A stretch of 29,644 bases of DNA from a virus: positions 1-29,644 of the IMG/VR virus record IMGVR_UViG_3300047297_000129; one strand, written 5' to 3'. Below, in pieces: positions 22,738 through 29,020 of the stretch; position 1 is the first letter of the stretch; each line of letters begins with the position of its first letter. The position numbers and the translations under genes are program-made. The notes beneath the pieces were generated by a model. The model saw only the letters and a program-made list of their open reading frames with translations. It was not told the origin of the DNA and ran no database searches.

Positions 22738-24079
22738 ACCATTCGACATCTGGGACATACCAGATTTACCAGACCCTAAGCCTGAACGAAAGCAACGGCA
22801 ACCCGGTGAGCCTGATGGTGATGGAACACTTGCAAAGCTATACCAAAAGCACCCGGAAGGCGGAGGCCCCTATGGTGGCAGAGATAACGCCCTAACCGCC
22901 TACGTTGGCTACTTGCGGTCTACACGCATTGACTACACTGGTGGTCTTTCAGCTGCTAGGGGATTCAATCAGGACTGGTTAGAACCACCTTTGCAAGATT
23001 GGGAGGTTGGTGAAAAGGTCGGTCGTGCTTGGGCTGAATGGGCTGAGGGTGTACGGGAGTTGTACACACAACAGATGGCTGCATCCGAACTAATGGCGGA
23101 CAAACTGAAAGCACTGCAACCCAAAGAACCACGCAAGAAAAAGATTCCATGGGACTGGGACAGGTTACAGGAGGAAGCCGCTAAGAGCCGTGACACTGAA
23201 TGGATTATCCCTAACGTCATAGCACGGCAAGCAATCCATTATTTCGCAGGGCCACCAAGTAGCGGTAAGTCTTGGATGGCTGCGGATCTAGTTCGTGCAG
23301 CTGAGAGCGCCGGGATGTGGATGAGCCTTGCCCCTTGCGTCAAGTCAAAGGTTCTGTACGTCAACGAAGAAATGGGCGTGGGTGAATACAACAAGCGATT
23401 CCATCTGTTATATCCAGATGCTTGCCGAGGCTTGCACTCGTTCGTCAATGAAAACATGAAGGTTACAGATCCGGATGACTTGCAGGACATTGTTGACGCT
23501 GTCATCGACCTGAAGATTGACATAGTTATCATTGATACTTTTGTCCGTGTGCATAACCTGGATGAAAATAGCAACAGCGAAATGTCGCAGTTGTATCAAC
23601 ACTTCAAAAAGATAACGGATGCCGGTGCTGCCCTTGTAGTCCTCCATCATGCCCGTAAAGGCGGTGCAGGAGCGATAGGGCATGAAAGTATGCGGGGGGC
23701 TGTAGAAATCGCTGCACAGGCAGAAACCATCATGTCCATTGATAACAAGCTTGGACACTACACGGTCAAGACGGTGAAGCAGAGACGTAGTTCTTTTGAA
23801 GACCAAATAAACTTTGAGTTCAAGATTCACGCTCACAGCCCAGAGGCTCTTGAGATTCAGCGCATTGACATTGCAACAGCTGAGAAAACATTAGATCAAG
23901 CCATCTTGGACTACATTGATTCCAATCCGGGACAGACCAGCCAGCAGATAAGCGAAGGCATCAAAAAGCGCAAGTCTGATGTCGTTAGAGCGTTGCAAGG
24001 CTTTGAAGATGAAGAGATGTTGAACGTCATGAATGGCCAGAGAGGAGCGAAGTTCTATAGCCCTAAAAGTATGTTTTGA
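22724..24079 (+). CDS. RepA/RecA-like replicative helicase (AAA_25 type)
   Basis: From TTG 22724, preceded by GGAG at a good distance, the product is 451 residues. An earlier in-frame start would lie deeper inside the primase gene. Residues 1-150 are Pro-rich and helical with DNA- or primase-contact potential. The ATPase core has Walker A GPPSSGKSW (176-184), VLYVNEEMG, Walker B IDIVIIDTF (about 267-273) and the LVVLHHARKGG sensor-like block. The last 70 residues (DQAILDYIDSNPGQTSQQISEGIKKRKSDVVRALQ) form a winged helix. This matches hexameric RepA-like helicases. The 14-base overlap couples it to the primase. Confidence 0.87.
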   Translation: MDENKPFDIWDIPDLPDPKPERKQRQPGEPDGDGTLAKLYQKHPEGGGPYGGRDNALTAYVGYLRSTRIDYTGGLSAARGFNQDWLEPPLQDWEVGEKVGRAWAEWAEGVRELYTQQMAASELMADKLKALQPKEPRKKKIPWDWDRLQEEAAKSRDTEWIIPNVIARQAIHYFAGPPSSGKSWMAADLVRAAESAGMWMSLAPCVKSKVLYVNEEMGVGEYNKRFHLLYPDACRGLHSFVNENMKVTDPDDLQDIVDAVIDLKIDIVIIDTFVRVHNLDENSNSEMSQLYQHFKKITDAGAALVVLHHARKGGAGAIGHESMRGAVEIAAQAETIMSIDNKLGHYTVKTVKQRRSSFEDQINFEFKIHAHSPEALEIQRIDIATAEKTLDQAILDYIDSNPGQTSQQISEGIKKRKSDVVRALQGFEDEEMLNVMNGQRGAKFYSPKSMF

Positions 24080-24262
24080 CCCGTTCCCAAAGACCTGTTC
24101 CCCTTAGAAATAGAGAATAGGAACAGGTGGATAAATCCCCCCCTCTCTCTCAGACTCTCTCACCCCCCAGCCTCAGAGAGCTGGAGGGGTAAATAGAAGA
24201 GCAAAACAGTTCCCCCGCATAAAGCGGGGAACTGCATTGCTCAGAAAAATGAAAGGCTTCAT
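24080..24262 (+). other. 183-base intergenic region with repeated GTTCCC hairpins and pyrimidine tracts
   Basis: No gene is visible. ACCTGTTCC (24093-24101) pairs perfectly with GGAACAGGT (24120-24128). Further on, CAGTTCCCC pairs with GGGGAACTG around an inner GC pair and a short loop. CCGTTCCC near 24081 repeats the same core. Between them lie C- and CT-rich runs (CCCCCCCTCTCTCTC and CACCCCCC) with AGAGAG counterparts. There is no long T-run. Possible roles are a replication-related site beside the primase-helicase pair, an mRNA end, or a scar of the HNH gene insertion. Confidence 0.5.
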
Positions 24263-24727
24263 ATGAGCGTTACAGAGCGGTTATTTACAAAGACTAAACC
24301 CACCCCCGGTGGTTGCTTGCAGTACATCGGTAAAGTAACTAAAGACGGTTACGGAACAATAAAGATTGCAGGTAAAAGAATTTCTGCTCATCGGGCTTCC
24401 TATCAACTTGTTTATGGATCAATCCCTGTTGGATTGTATGTCTGCCATAGATGCGACAACCCTTTGTGTATTAATCCGTTTCACTTGTTTGCAGCTACCC
24501 ACAAAGAAAACATGGCTGATATGAGACATAAAGGAAGAAGCCTGACTGGTGAAAAACATCCAAAAGTCAAACTATCGGAATCTCAAGTGATTGAACTTAG
24601 AACACGTTACAGTCAAGGCAATATCACCCAAGCAAGACTTGCTGAGGAATACGGAATAGGTGAAACACAAGTTTGGAGGATTGTTCACAACATAAAGTGG
24701 AAACACCTTGTCAAAAATAATGTTTGA
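24263..24727 (+). CDS. HNH homing-type endonuclease
   Basis: A 154-residue free-standing HNH enzyme. Residues about 5-50 contain the CLQYIGKVTKDGYGTIKIAGKRISAHRASYQLVYG block, and the catalytic part is VCHRCDNPLCINPFHLFAATHKENMADM (about 60-87). The C-terminus (LSESQVIELRTRYSQGNITQARLAEEYGIGETQVWRIVHN) is a helix-turn-helix DNA-binding module. This two-part layout is common in phage homing endonucleases. The gene is more A/T-rich than its neighbours and lies between two transcription units, as expected of a mobile gene. The ribosome site GAAAGG precedes ATG 24263. Confidence 0.9.
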   Translation: MSVTERLFTKTKPTPGGCLQYIGKVTKDGYGTIKIAGKRISAHRASYQLVYGSIPVGLYVCHRCDNPLCINPFHLFAATHKENMADMRHKGRSLTGEKHPKVKLSESQVIELRTRYSQGNITQARLAEEYGIGETQVWRIVHNIKWKHLVKNNV

Positions 24728-24753
24728 CAGTTGATACCCGCTGGGTATATATT
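24724..24753 (+). promoter_or_regulatory. Promoter TTGACA-N18-TATATT with central palindromic operator
   Basis: TTGACA (24724-24729) overlaps the HNH stop codon, and TATATT (24748-24753) follows at 18 bases. Between them lies the perfect palindrome ATACCC-GCT-GGGTAT (24734-24748), placed to block RNA polymerase when bound. A small hairpin GAGCC-AGA-GGCTC (24777-24789) and an excellent ribosome site (AAGGAG) follow before ATG 24803. This should drive the SSB-like to terminase run. Confidence 0.75.
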
Positions 24754-24802
24754 CGATGTGGCAATAGTGCCGTGAAGAGCCAGAGGCTCAAAGGAGTAAG
24801 TA

Positions 24803-25294
24803 ATGGGTTTTTTTGCACAGCATGGTTCCTTCTCTGAGGGAACTGGTCGGAAGTTCAGCGTGGCTGAGTCCGGCGTTTATATCTGCGCTTTGATTGATAT
24901 CGAAGCAGTACAGGGCAAGTCATTCGACGATCCAACAGTCTTGGAACCAAACTATCGGTTTGTATTCGAAACCACTGAAGTCGGCGATGAAGACGGTCAG
25001 CCCTTCCGGTTCGTACAGTTCACCAAGACGGTCTACGGCAATGAGAAAGCCAAGCTCACGATTCTTCTTGACTCGATGCTCGGTAAGCGTCTTGACCGTA
25101 ACGAATACGCAAACCTCGACATCACCGCATTGAAGGCTCAAAAGTGGCAGGTCGTGGTCGGTACACGTCAGAAACTTAATGGCGAATACACGAACATGAT
25201 TGAGACGGTCAAGCCCGTAAAGCAGACGGCTACAAAGCCACTCAAGAAGGCAGTACCAACGGAAGATATCAGCGACCCGTTTGGTGAAGACTGA
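24803..25294 (+). CDS. Putative ssDNA-binding protein (DUF669-like, acidic tail)
   Basis: A 163-residue protein with an OB-fold-like strand series (KFSVAESGVYICALIDIEAVQG, PNYRFVFETTEV, PFRFVQFTKTVYGNEKAKLTILLDSML, KWQVVVGTRQKLNGEYTNMIETVKPV). The layout resembles DUF669-type phage proteins found beside recombination and replication genes. The C-terminus, after a basic linker (KPLKKAVP), ends in DISDPFGED, recalling the acidic D-x-P-F tip by which SSB proteins recruit partners. It has the best ribosome site of the window, implying abundance. The function is inferred from layout. Confidence 0.55.
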   Translation: MGFFAQHGSFSEGTGRKFSVAESGVYICALIDIEAVQGKSFDDPTVLEPNYRFVFETTEVGDEDGQPFRFVQFTKTVYGNEKAKLTILLDSMLGKRLDRNEYANLDITALKAQKWQVVVGTRQKLNGEYTNMIETVKPVKQTATKPLKKAVPTEDISDPFGED

Positions 25295-25701
25295 TGGGAT
25301 GGTCTCTTGAAATCAGAGAGTCGGCAAGCATCCATGATTTGTTCATGGATGCAGCTCGACACTTTGTAAGTGATGTTTGTATCGATAAATCTTTGGAATA
25401 TGCTTACATTAGCATTGAACCTAGTTACGGCGATTTGCTACGTATGTCTTGCGTCTTTGAATATGGACCATTCCGTTTCAACTATATGGGTTTGAGAGTT
25501 TACAAGGATGAAGAATACGGATGGTTTTCTGGAACCGATGAGTTCTCTTGCAAATGGTCAGTGTTGAATAAAGAGTGGCTAGACAGAGATGAACGAGAAT
25601 TTCTCTTTGAATGCGCACAAGAGTTCATGCAGGTTTGCGTCAAGCTGAAAAACGGAGAAATCGAACCGTTTCCAGATGAAGAAGAAGAAGACGATGTTTA
25701 G
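25294..25701 (+). CDS. Hypothetical acidic protein
   Basis: A 135-residue protein, not recognised. It is coupled to the previous gene by a TGATG overlap. It is rich in aromatic and acidic residues, with strands around YAYISIEPSYGDLLRMSCVFEYGPFRFNYMGLRVYKD and a helix DEREFLFECAQEFMQVCVKL, and it ends in PDEEEEDDV. It is somewhat more A/T-rich than the neighbours. The acidic tail and coupling could point to a partner of the SSB-like protein; this is inference. Confidence 0.75.
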   Translation: MGWSLEIRESASIHDLFMDAARHFVSDVCIDKSLEYAYISIEPSYGDLLRMSCVFEYGPFRFNYMGLRVYKDEEYGWFSGTDEFSCKWSVLNKEWLDRDEREFLFECAQEFMQVCVKLKNGEIEPFPDEEEEDDV

Positions 25702-25710
25702 AGATATCTA

Positions 25711-25758
25711 AACTTGGGAATGCTAAAGGAGGCAGGGTAACCTGCCTCCAACTTGGGA
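25711..25758 (+). repeat. Hairpin flanked by a nine-base direct repeat
   Basis: GGAGGCAGG (25728-25736) pairs perfectly with CCTGCCTCC (25741-25749) around a GTAA tetraloop. AACTTGGGA occurs on both sides (25711-25719 and 25750-25758). The left arm contains AAAGGAGG, a perfect ribosome-binding sequence, but no start codon follows it at a usable distance. The next gene uses its own GGGAG instead. There is no T-run, so it is not a standard terminator. Confidence 0.65.
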
Positions 25759-25767
25759 GATAAGAAC

Positions 25768-26103
25768 ATGAAACAAACTAACCAAAGCCTCGCAGAAGCC
25801 ATCAAGGAGATGGCACAGCACGTCATCAACACACAGCGTGATTCCTTTGCAGTCATTGATTGCCCGCTACAGATTCAGGTATCCAGCGATCACTCCGAAA
25901 TACATATGCGTAAGGGTGCGCTACATCTCATGGTAGCCCTCACTGGCGATGATGCTGGTATCTACGACTGCAACTCCATGGGCTACGCTGTCCAGAATCC
26001 ATACTGGGTTGGAAGCCTCAAGCCAGCTGATGTCATTGCAGACATCTGGGCAGTAGCCTACGAAGTAGACAAAATCATGTCACGGGAAGTAGTACTCGTT
26101 TGA
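25768..26103 (+). CDS. Hypothetical protein
   Basis: From ATG 25768 (GGGAGA lies ahead; an in-frame TTG 15 bases earlier would put that site inside the gene) the product has 111 residues. It starts with a helix (QSLAEAIKEMAQHVINTQRD). A strand-rich middle follows (FAVIDCPLQIQVSSDHSEIHMRKGALHLMVALTGDDAGIYD), then a closing helix (LKPADVIADIWAVAYEVDKIMS). It is not recognised. It ends in a TTGA overlap with the DUF3310-like gene. Confidence 0.75.
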   Translation: MKQTNQSLAEAIKEMAQHVINTQRDSFAVIDCPLQIQVSSDHSEIHMRKGALHLMVALTGDDAGIYDCNSMGYAVQNPYWVGSLKPADVIADIWAVAYEVDKIMSREVVLV

Positions 26104-26327
26104 CCGGGCATTACCGGACATCGCAGATTCAGGCCCTCAGCGTTATAGACGACTGGGGGCTGGACTTTGCAACAGGCAATGTCCTCAAATACATTCAACG
26201 GATGCCACACAAAGGTACACCTAACGCCGACAGCATCAAAGCACTCTGGTACTTGACCTATGCCATCACCAGGGATGTAACCGTAGCTGATCGCATTGCA
26301 AAAGAAGTCGAGGCACTGAATGGCTAA
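26100..26327 (+). CDS. DUF3310-like small protein
   Basis: A 75-residue protein starting at TTG 26100. The pattern HYRTSQIQALSVIDDWGLDFATGNVLKYIQRMPHKG, then ADSIKALWYLTYAI, is that of DUF3310 (PF11753), a small helical protein common in phages: H-Y at the start, W-x-L/F-D-F-x-x-G-N-x-x-K-Y-I-x-R, and K-A-x-W-Y-L. Members are sometimes labelled nucleotide kinases without evidence. Its function is unknown. The basic, aromatic surface suggests nucleotide or nucleic acid contact. Confidence 0.8.
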   Translation: MTGHYRTSQIQALSVIDDWGLDFATGNVLKYIQRMPHKGTPNADSIKALWYLTYAITRDVTVADRIAKEVEALNG

Positions 26328-26751
26328 AGCATTCACAACCGAACAAAAGAAGGAACGCATTCGGCTGGCTGTTGAGATATACAACCAGACCGGAGCTTGG
26401 AAGGATGCAGAAAAGATAGCACACCGACAGAACGTTGAGAAGTGGATTCGAGACCCTGAGATTTTCGCCTACGCCGAAAGCGTTGGATACGATCAACTCA
26501 TCACCACTCCGGTTGCATCCTTTGCACCTAAGTCTGTCCACTATAACTGCCGCATCGGTTTCTCAGCAGCTGTGATGCACATGAAGGAAGGACGGTTTGT
26601 AGCCAGAGACGGTGCAAGGCTTCACTATGCAATTCGTGACAACGCTCTGGTTATGTACAAACTGGATGGCATCGGTAACCGACATCATGCAGGCCCTGCT
26701 TACTTCCGTGGTGCTGATATCTTGGCTAACGACTGGACGGTGGTTGATTGA
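26320..26751 (+). CDS. Helical domain fused to a Tad2-like domain
   Basis: A 143-residue protein in two parts. Residues 1-60 are helical and basic (TTEQKKERIRLAVEIYNQTGAWKDAEKIAHRQNVEKWIRDPEIFAYAESVG) and may be helix-turn-helix-like. Residues about 84-142 follow the Tad2/DUF2829 pattern: IGFSAAVMHMKEGRFVARDG at the front and GADILANDWTVVD at the end. The usual R-x-x-W near the domain start is changed to ARDGARLHY. It is the only one of the five Tad2-like copies with an added domain. It overlaps the next gene as TTGA. Confidence 0.55.
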   Translation: MAKAFTTEQKKERIRLAVEIYNQTGAWKDAEKIAHRQNVEKWIRDPEIFAYAESVGYDQLITTPVASFAPKSVHYNCRIGFSAAVMHMKEGRFVARDGARLHYAIRDNALVMYKLDGIGNRHHAGPAYFRGADILANDWTVVD

Positions 26752-26987
26752 CAGGACTTCAAGCATTGCAAGCATTGCTGGGCGGTAAAGCAGAACGCAT
26801 ACATCGCAAGAGTGATGGCGATATGTCCATTTGTATTGATGACGAAGGACAACTGTCATTATCAGTTGAGTATGACGAATACATACAAAATGAATTTGCA
26901 TTTGATTTACGTTTCGGTTCACCGGGTGCTATAGTCGAGCATTTTTACAACGACTTACTGAATGACGATTGGGAGGTCATTGATTGA
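26748..26987 (+). CDS. Divergent Tad2-like small protein
   Basis: A 79-residue protein starting at TTG 26748 in a TTGA overlap. It keeps the frame of the Tad2-like group: an N-terminal helix plus Gly (LQALQALLGGKAERIHRKSDG) and the ending HFYNDLLNDDWEVID. It lacks the R-x-x-W of canonical members, and its middle is acidic (CIDDEGQLSLSVEYDEYIQNEF). The binding pocket, if kept, must differ. Its WEV codons contain GGGAGG, seven bases before the TTG start of the next gene. Confidence 0.55.
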   Translation: MTGLQALQALLGGKAERIHRKSDGDMSICIDDEGQLSLSVEYDEYIQNEFAFDLRFGSPGAIVEHFYNDLLNDDWEVID

Positions 26988-27190
26988 GGTTCTACGAGGC
27001 CGCACGGTGGCTAAAGCGGGGCAAATGTATCAGGCGGGCTACATGGGCAGGTAACTGCCATATTGAACATTCACAGGGCGAGCAGGTCAGGCACTACAAC
27101 GGTAGACGATGGCAAGGCTACGTACTGCTGATGCGTGACCTGTTTGATGATGAGGGAAACCATCGAGACGATTGGGAGGTCATAAGATGA
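26984..27190 (+). CDS. Tad2-like (DUF2829) small protein
   Basis: A 68-residue protein starting at TTG 26984 (TTGA overlap; GGGAGG seven bases upstream). It has the clearest Tad2-like start of the cluster, MRFYEAARWLKRGKCIRRATWAGN, and ends with LMRDLFDDEGNHRDDWEVIR. The spacing from the R-x-x-W to the DDWEV is slightly shorter than in canonical Tad2. As in its relatives, it could bind a nucleotide-type immune signal. Its WEV codons again supply the ribosome site of the next gene. Confidence 0.65.
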   Translation: MRFYEAARWLKRGKCIRRATWAGNCHIEHSQGEQVRHYNGRRWQGYVLLMRDLFDDEGNHRDDWEVIR

Positions 27191-27423
27191 AGTTTGGAGA
27201 AGTGGTGGAAGCCTTGATGGCGGGAGGCTCAAAAGCCGTAAGGCGTGGTGAGTGGTGCGGGACTTTCCTGCGGTACTCCGAACTGTGGAACACTTTCGAG
27301 CTTCACGGTGCTGGTAACAGGGTTACGGTGCTGGAAGAACTGAGCCTGTCACCCGGTGACCTGTTTGCCGATGATTGGGAAATCGTTACGCTAGATCCAC
27401 GGACAGGCAAGGTGGCTGAATGA
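27187..27423 (+). CDS. Tad2-like (DUF2829) small protein with C-terminal extension
   Basis: From ATG 27187 (ATGA overlap with the previous stop, GGGAGG seven bases upstream) the product has 78 residues: MKFGEVVEALMAGGSKAVRRGEWCG, a strand-rich middle and LSPGDLFADDWEIV, followed by a ten-residue extension TLDPRTGKVAE. An in-frame start 15 bases earlier lies upstream of the ribosome site and is unlikely. Here the WEI codons are TGG GAA ATC without GGGAGG, and the next start codon is about 40 bases away, in contrast to the coupled copies. Confidence 0.65.
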   Translation: MKFGEVVEALMAGGSKAVRRGEWCGTFLRYSELWNTFELHGAGNRVTVLEELSLSPGDLFADDWEIVTLDPRTGKVAE

Positions 27424-27971
27424 ATAATTTCCTGATGAAGTTATTCATCGACTTGGAAGCATGGGCTATCACACAGAGTTTCAATAGCCCAATGCTTAAA
27501 CGCCTTACCCTATGCGAACCATACCGATGGAAAACTGGAGACCTTAGACATATCGCAATGCAAGAAGTCGCACTGCCAGTAAATGTACATTCCATGCGAA
27601 GAATAATAGGCATTACATCTCGCATTGCTAACAATGATAAGGTGGTCGGCTTTGGGCTGTCAGAAAACTTCTTTCAGATGTGGGCTGATGAAACCAACAC
27701 TCAACGAATGGATGACTATGTAAAGTGGCAAGTTAGATTGAAAACACTGCACATAAAAACTCCAGAGCTTGTTGAAAAACCTAAACCTCCGTATTACTGG
27801 CATAATCATTCATGCGAACTCATCAAAGGTGATGACATGATGCGCTTACGCATTTACTGGGTTATTCAAGGTTACATGGATCCAGCAGACAAAGGCCTAT
27901 ACATGGATGAAAGCGAAGGTGATGACCGATATGGCTACTCACTACATCAAAGCGACAAGGTTAGGAAGTAA
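27420..27971 (+). CDS. Hypothetical protein
   Basis: A 183-residue protein, not recognised, starting in an ATGA overlap. The N-terminus (NNFLMKLFIDLEAWAITQSF) is amphipathic. The rest is mixed, with many Trp and Tyr residues (FFQMWADETNTQRMDDYVKWQVRLKTL, KPPYYWHNHSCELI, RLRIYWVIQGYMDP). It is more A/T-rich in base use than the Tad2-like genes before it. No cysteine pairs, Walker motif or nuclease motif were found. Confidence 0.75.
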   Translation: MNNFLMKLFIDLEAWAITQSFNSPMLKRLTLCEPYRWKTGDLRHIAMQEVALPVNVHSMRRIIGITSRIANNDKVVGFGLSENFFQMWADETNTQRMDDYVKWQVRLKTLHIKTPELVEKPKPPYYWHNHSCELIKGDDMMRLRIYWVIQGYMDPADKGLYMDESEGDDRYGYSLHQSDKVRK

Positions 27972-27975
27972 CAGA

Positions 27976-28182
27976 ATGATTCTCTTTGCACTCGGTGTCC
28001 TGCTTGGTGCGGGATGCCTTGCGGTATATAACGAGATGTATACACGTTGGCTATACAAAGACGTGAAGCGTAGAGCGAAACAACAAAACATCACAGACAC
28101 TCAAATGAGAGATGCCCTTGTATGGGCAACCAAAGAAGAAATAGAGGCTAACCTAAATGCCAGCACGACCCGGAGCAGGTAG
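27976..28182 (+). CDS. Small membrane-anchored protein
   Basis: From ATG 27976, preceded by GGAAG at a good distance and four bases after the previous stop, the product has 68 residues. Residues 1-16 (MILFALGVLLGAGCLA) form a membrane anchor or signal-like segment with a Cys at position 14. The remainder is a charged helix (YTRWLYKDVKRRAKQQNITDTQMRDALVWATKEEIEANL). The frame is open further upstream, inside the previous gene. It resembles small Rz-type or membrane accessory proteins only in layout; no family is recognised. Confidence 0.65.
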   Translation: MILFALGVLLGAGCLAVYNEMYTRWLYKDVKRRAKQQNITDTQMRDALVWATKEEIEANLNASTTRSR

Positions 28183-28522
28183 ACCTACAAAGTACTCACC
28201 AGAAGTGGTGAAGCGCATCACAGACGCTCTGCGAGGTGGTAACACCCGCAGGGCGGCTTGTGCTGCTGGCGGTATTGACCAGACAACATTTGGTACATGG
28301 CTCAAAGAAAACTCTGATTTCTCACATGAAGTAGAAAAAGCAGAAGGTGAAGCCGAACTGCGCAACCTTGCAGTTATCCAAGATGCCACAAAAACAACAT
28401 GGCAAGCGGCGGCATGGTGGCTAGAGCGCAAGCACAAGGCAGAATGGTCAAGCCGGGTAGAGCAGACAGGCGCAGATGGTAGCCCGGTCAAGGTCATCGT
28501 GGAGTACGCTGATAAGCCATGA
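28157..28522 (+). CDS. Terminase small subunit
   Basis: A 121-residue protein with the standard small-subunit opening: GAGRPTKYSPEVVKRITDALRGGNTRRAACAAGGIDQTTFGTWLKENSDFSHEVEKAEGEAELRN. This is a helix-turn-helix that reads the packaging site, followed by an oligomerisation helix. The C-terminus (WWLERKHKAEWSSRVEQTGADGSPVKVIVEYADKP) is the portion that commonly contacts the large subunit. It lies about 500 bases before the large subunit gene, with a small membrane protein and dUTPase between them. It overlaps the previous gene by 26 bases. Confidence 0.85.
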   Translation: MPARPGAGRPTKYSPEVVKRITDALRGGNTRRAACAAGGIDQTTFGTWLKENSDFSHEVEKAEGEAELRNLAVIQDATKTTWQAAAWWLERKHKAEWSSRVEQTGADGSPVKVIVEYADKP

Positions 28523-28635
28523 AGCACATCCCAGATGACATAACGCCTACAGGCTTTCTTGTTTGCGTCCTTCTCTTTGTATTTGTGCAAGTATTCAGGA
28601 CAATGATTCGGAGGAACAACAGTGGCAGACATTAG
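28519..28635 (+). CDS. 38-residue single-pass membrane protein
   Basis: A short frame starting in an ATGA overlap with the terminase small-subunit stop: MKHIPDDITP, one membrane segment FLVCVLLFVFVQVF, and a basic end RTMIRRNN. It ends 14 bases into the dUTPase gene. The ATGA junction, clean hydrophobic core and positive inside end support a real gene. It could be a holin-like or superinfection-exclusion peptide, but nothing in the sequence decides this. Confidence 0.55.
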   Translation: MKHIPDDITPTGFLVCVLLFVFVQVFRTMIRRNNSGRH

Positions 28636-29020
28636 GTTTCACGGGGTAAAGCCAACAAGGGCTACCAAGGATTCTGCCGGGTACGATCTACGCTCTCAGC
28701 TGGACATCATCATTCCGGCTGGTGCTACTGTAGGTATTGATACGGGTACGCTTGCCATCTTCCCGCCACAACTCTGCGCTATGGTTTGTTCTAGGTCAGG
28801 GTTAGCCCTGCGTGGTTTGGTTGTTGCTAACGCTCCAGGCATCATTGATGCTGACTACGCAGACACCATCAAGGTGCTACTACACAATAGGACGCAAGGT
28901 GATTGGGTTGTGGAGAAGGGTGAGCGCATCGCCCAGTTGGTGTTTGTGGAGTACAAAACTGGGTTTGACGCTCCACAAGATGAGCGTGTCGGTGGGTTAG
29001 GGTCTACAGGCATTGCCTGA
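28622..29020 (+). CDS. dut: dUTPase (trimeric)
   Basis: A 132-residue enzyme hydrolysing dUTP to dUMP and pyrophosphate, which keeps uracil out of phage DNA and supplies the dTMP precursor. All five trimeric dUTPase motifs are visible: SAGYDLRS (1), PQLCAMVCSRSGLALRGLVV (2) running into NAPGIIDADY (3), the GERIAQLVFV block (4), and ERVGGLGSTG (5), where the usual RGxGGFGSTG Phe is Leu. The start is GTG 28622 with GGAGG eight bases upstream. The C-terminus overlaps the probable TTG start of the terminase large subunit. Confidence 0.93.
   Translation: MADIRFHGVKPTRATKDSAGYDLRSQLDIIIPAGATVGIDTGTLAIFPPQLCAMVCSRSGLALRGLVVANAPGIIDADYADTIKVLLHNRTQGDWVVEKGERIAQLVFVEYKTGFDAPQDERVGGLGSTGIA

Noticed and set aside
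24080-24262. CRISPR array suggested by repeated GTTCCC units
   Set aside because: The repeats are short, inverted rather than direct, irregularly spaced and lack uniform spacers.
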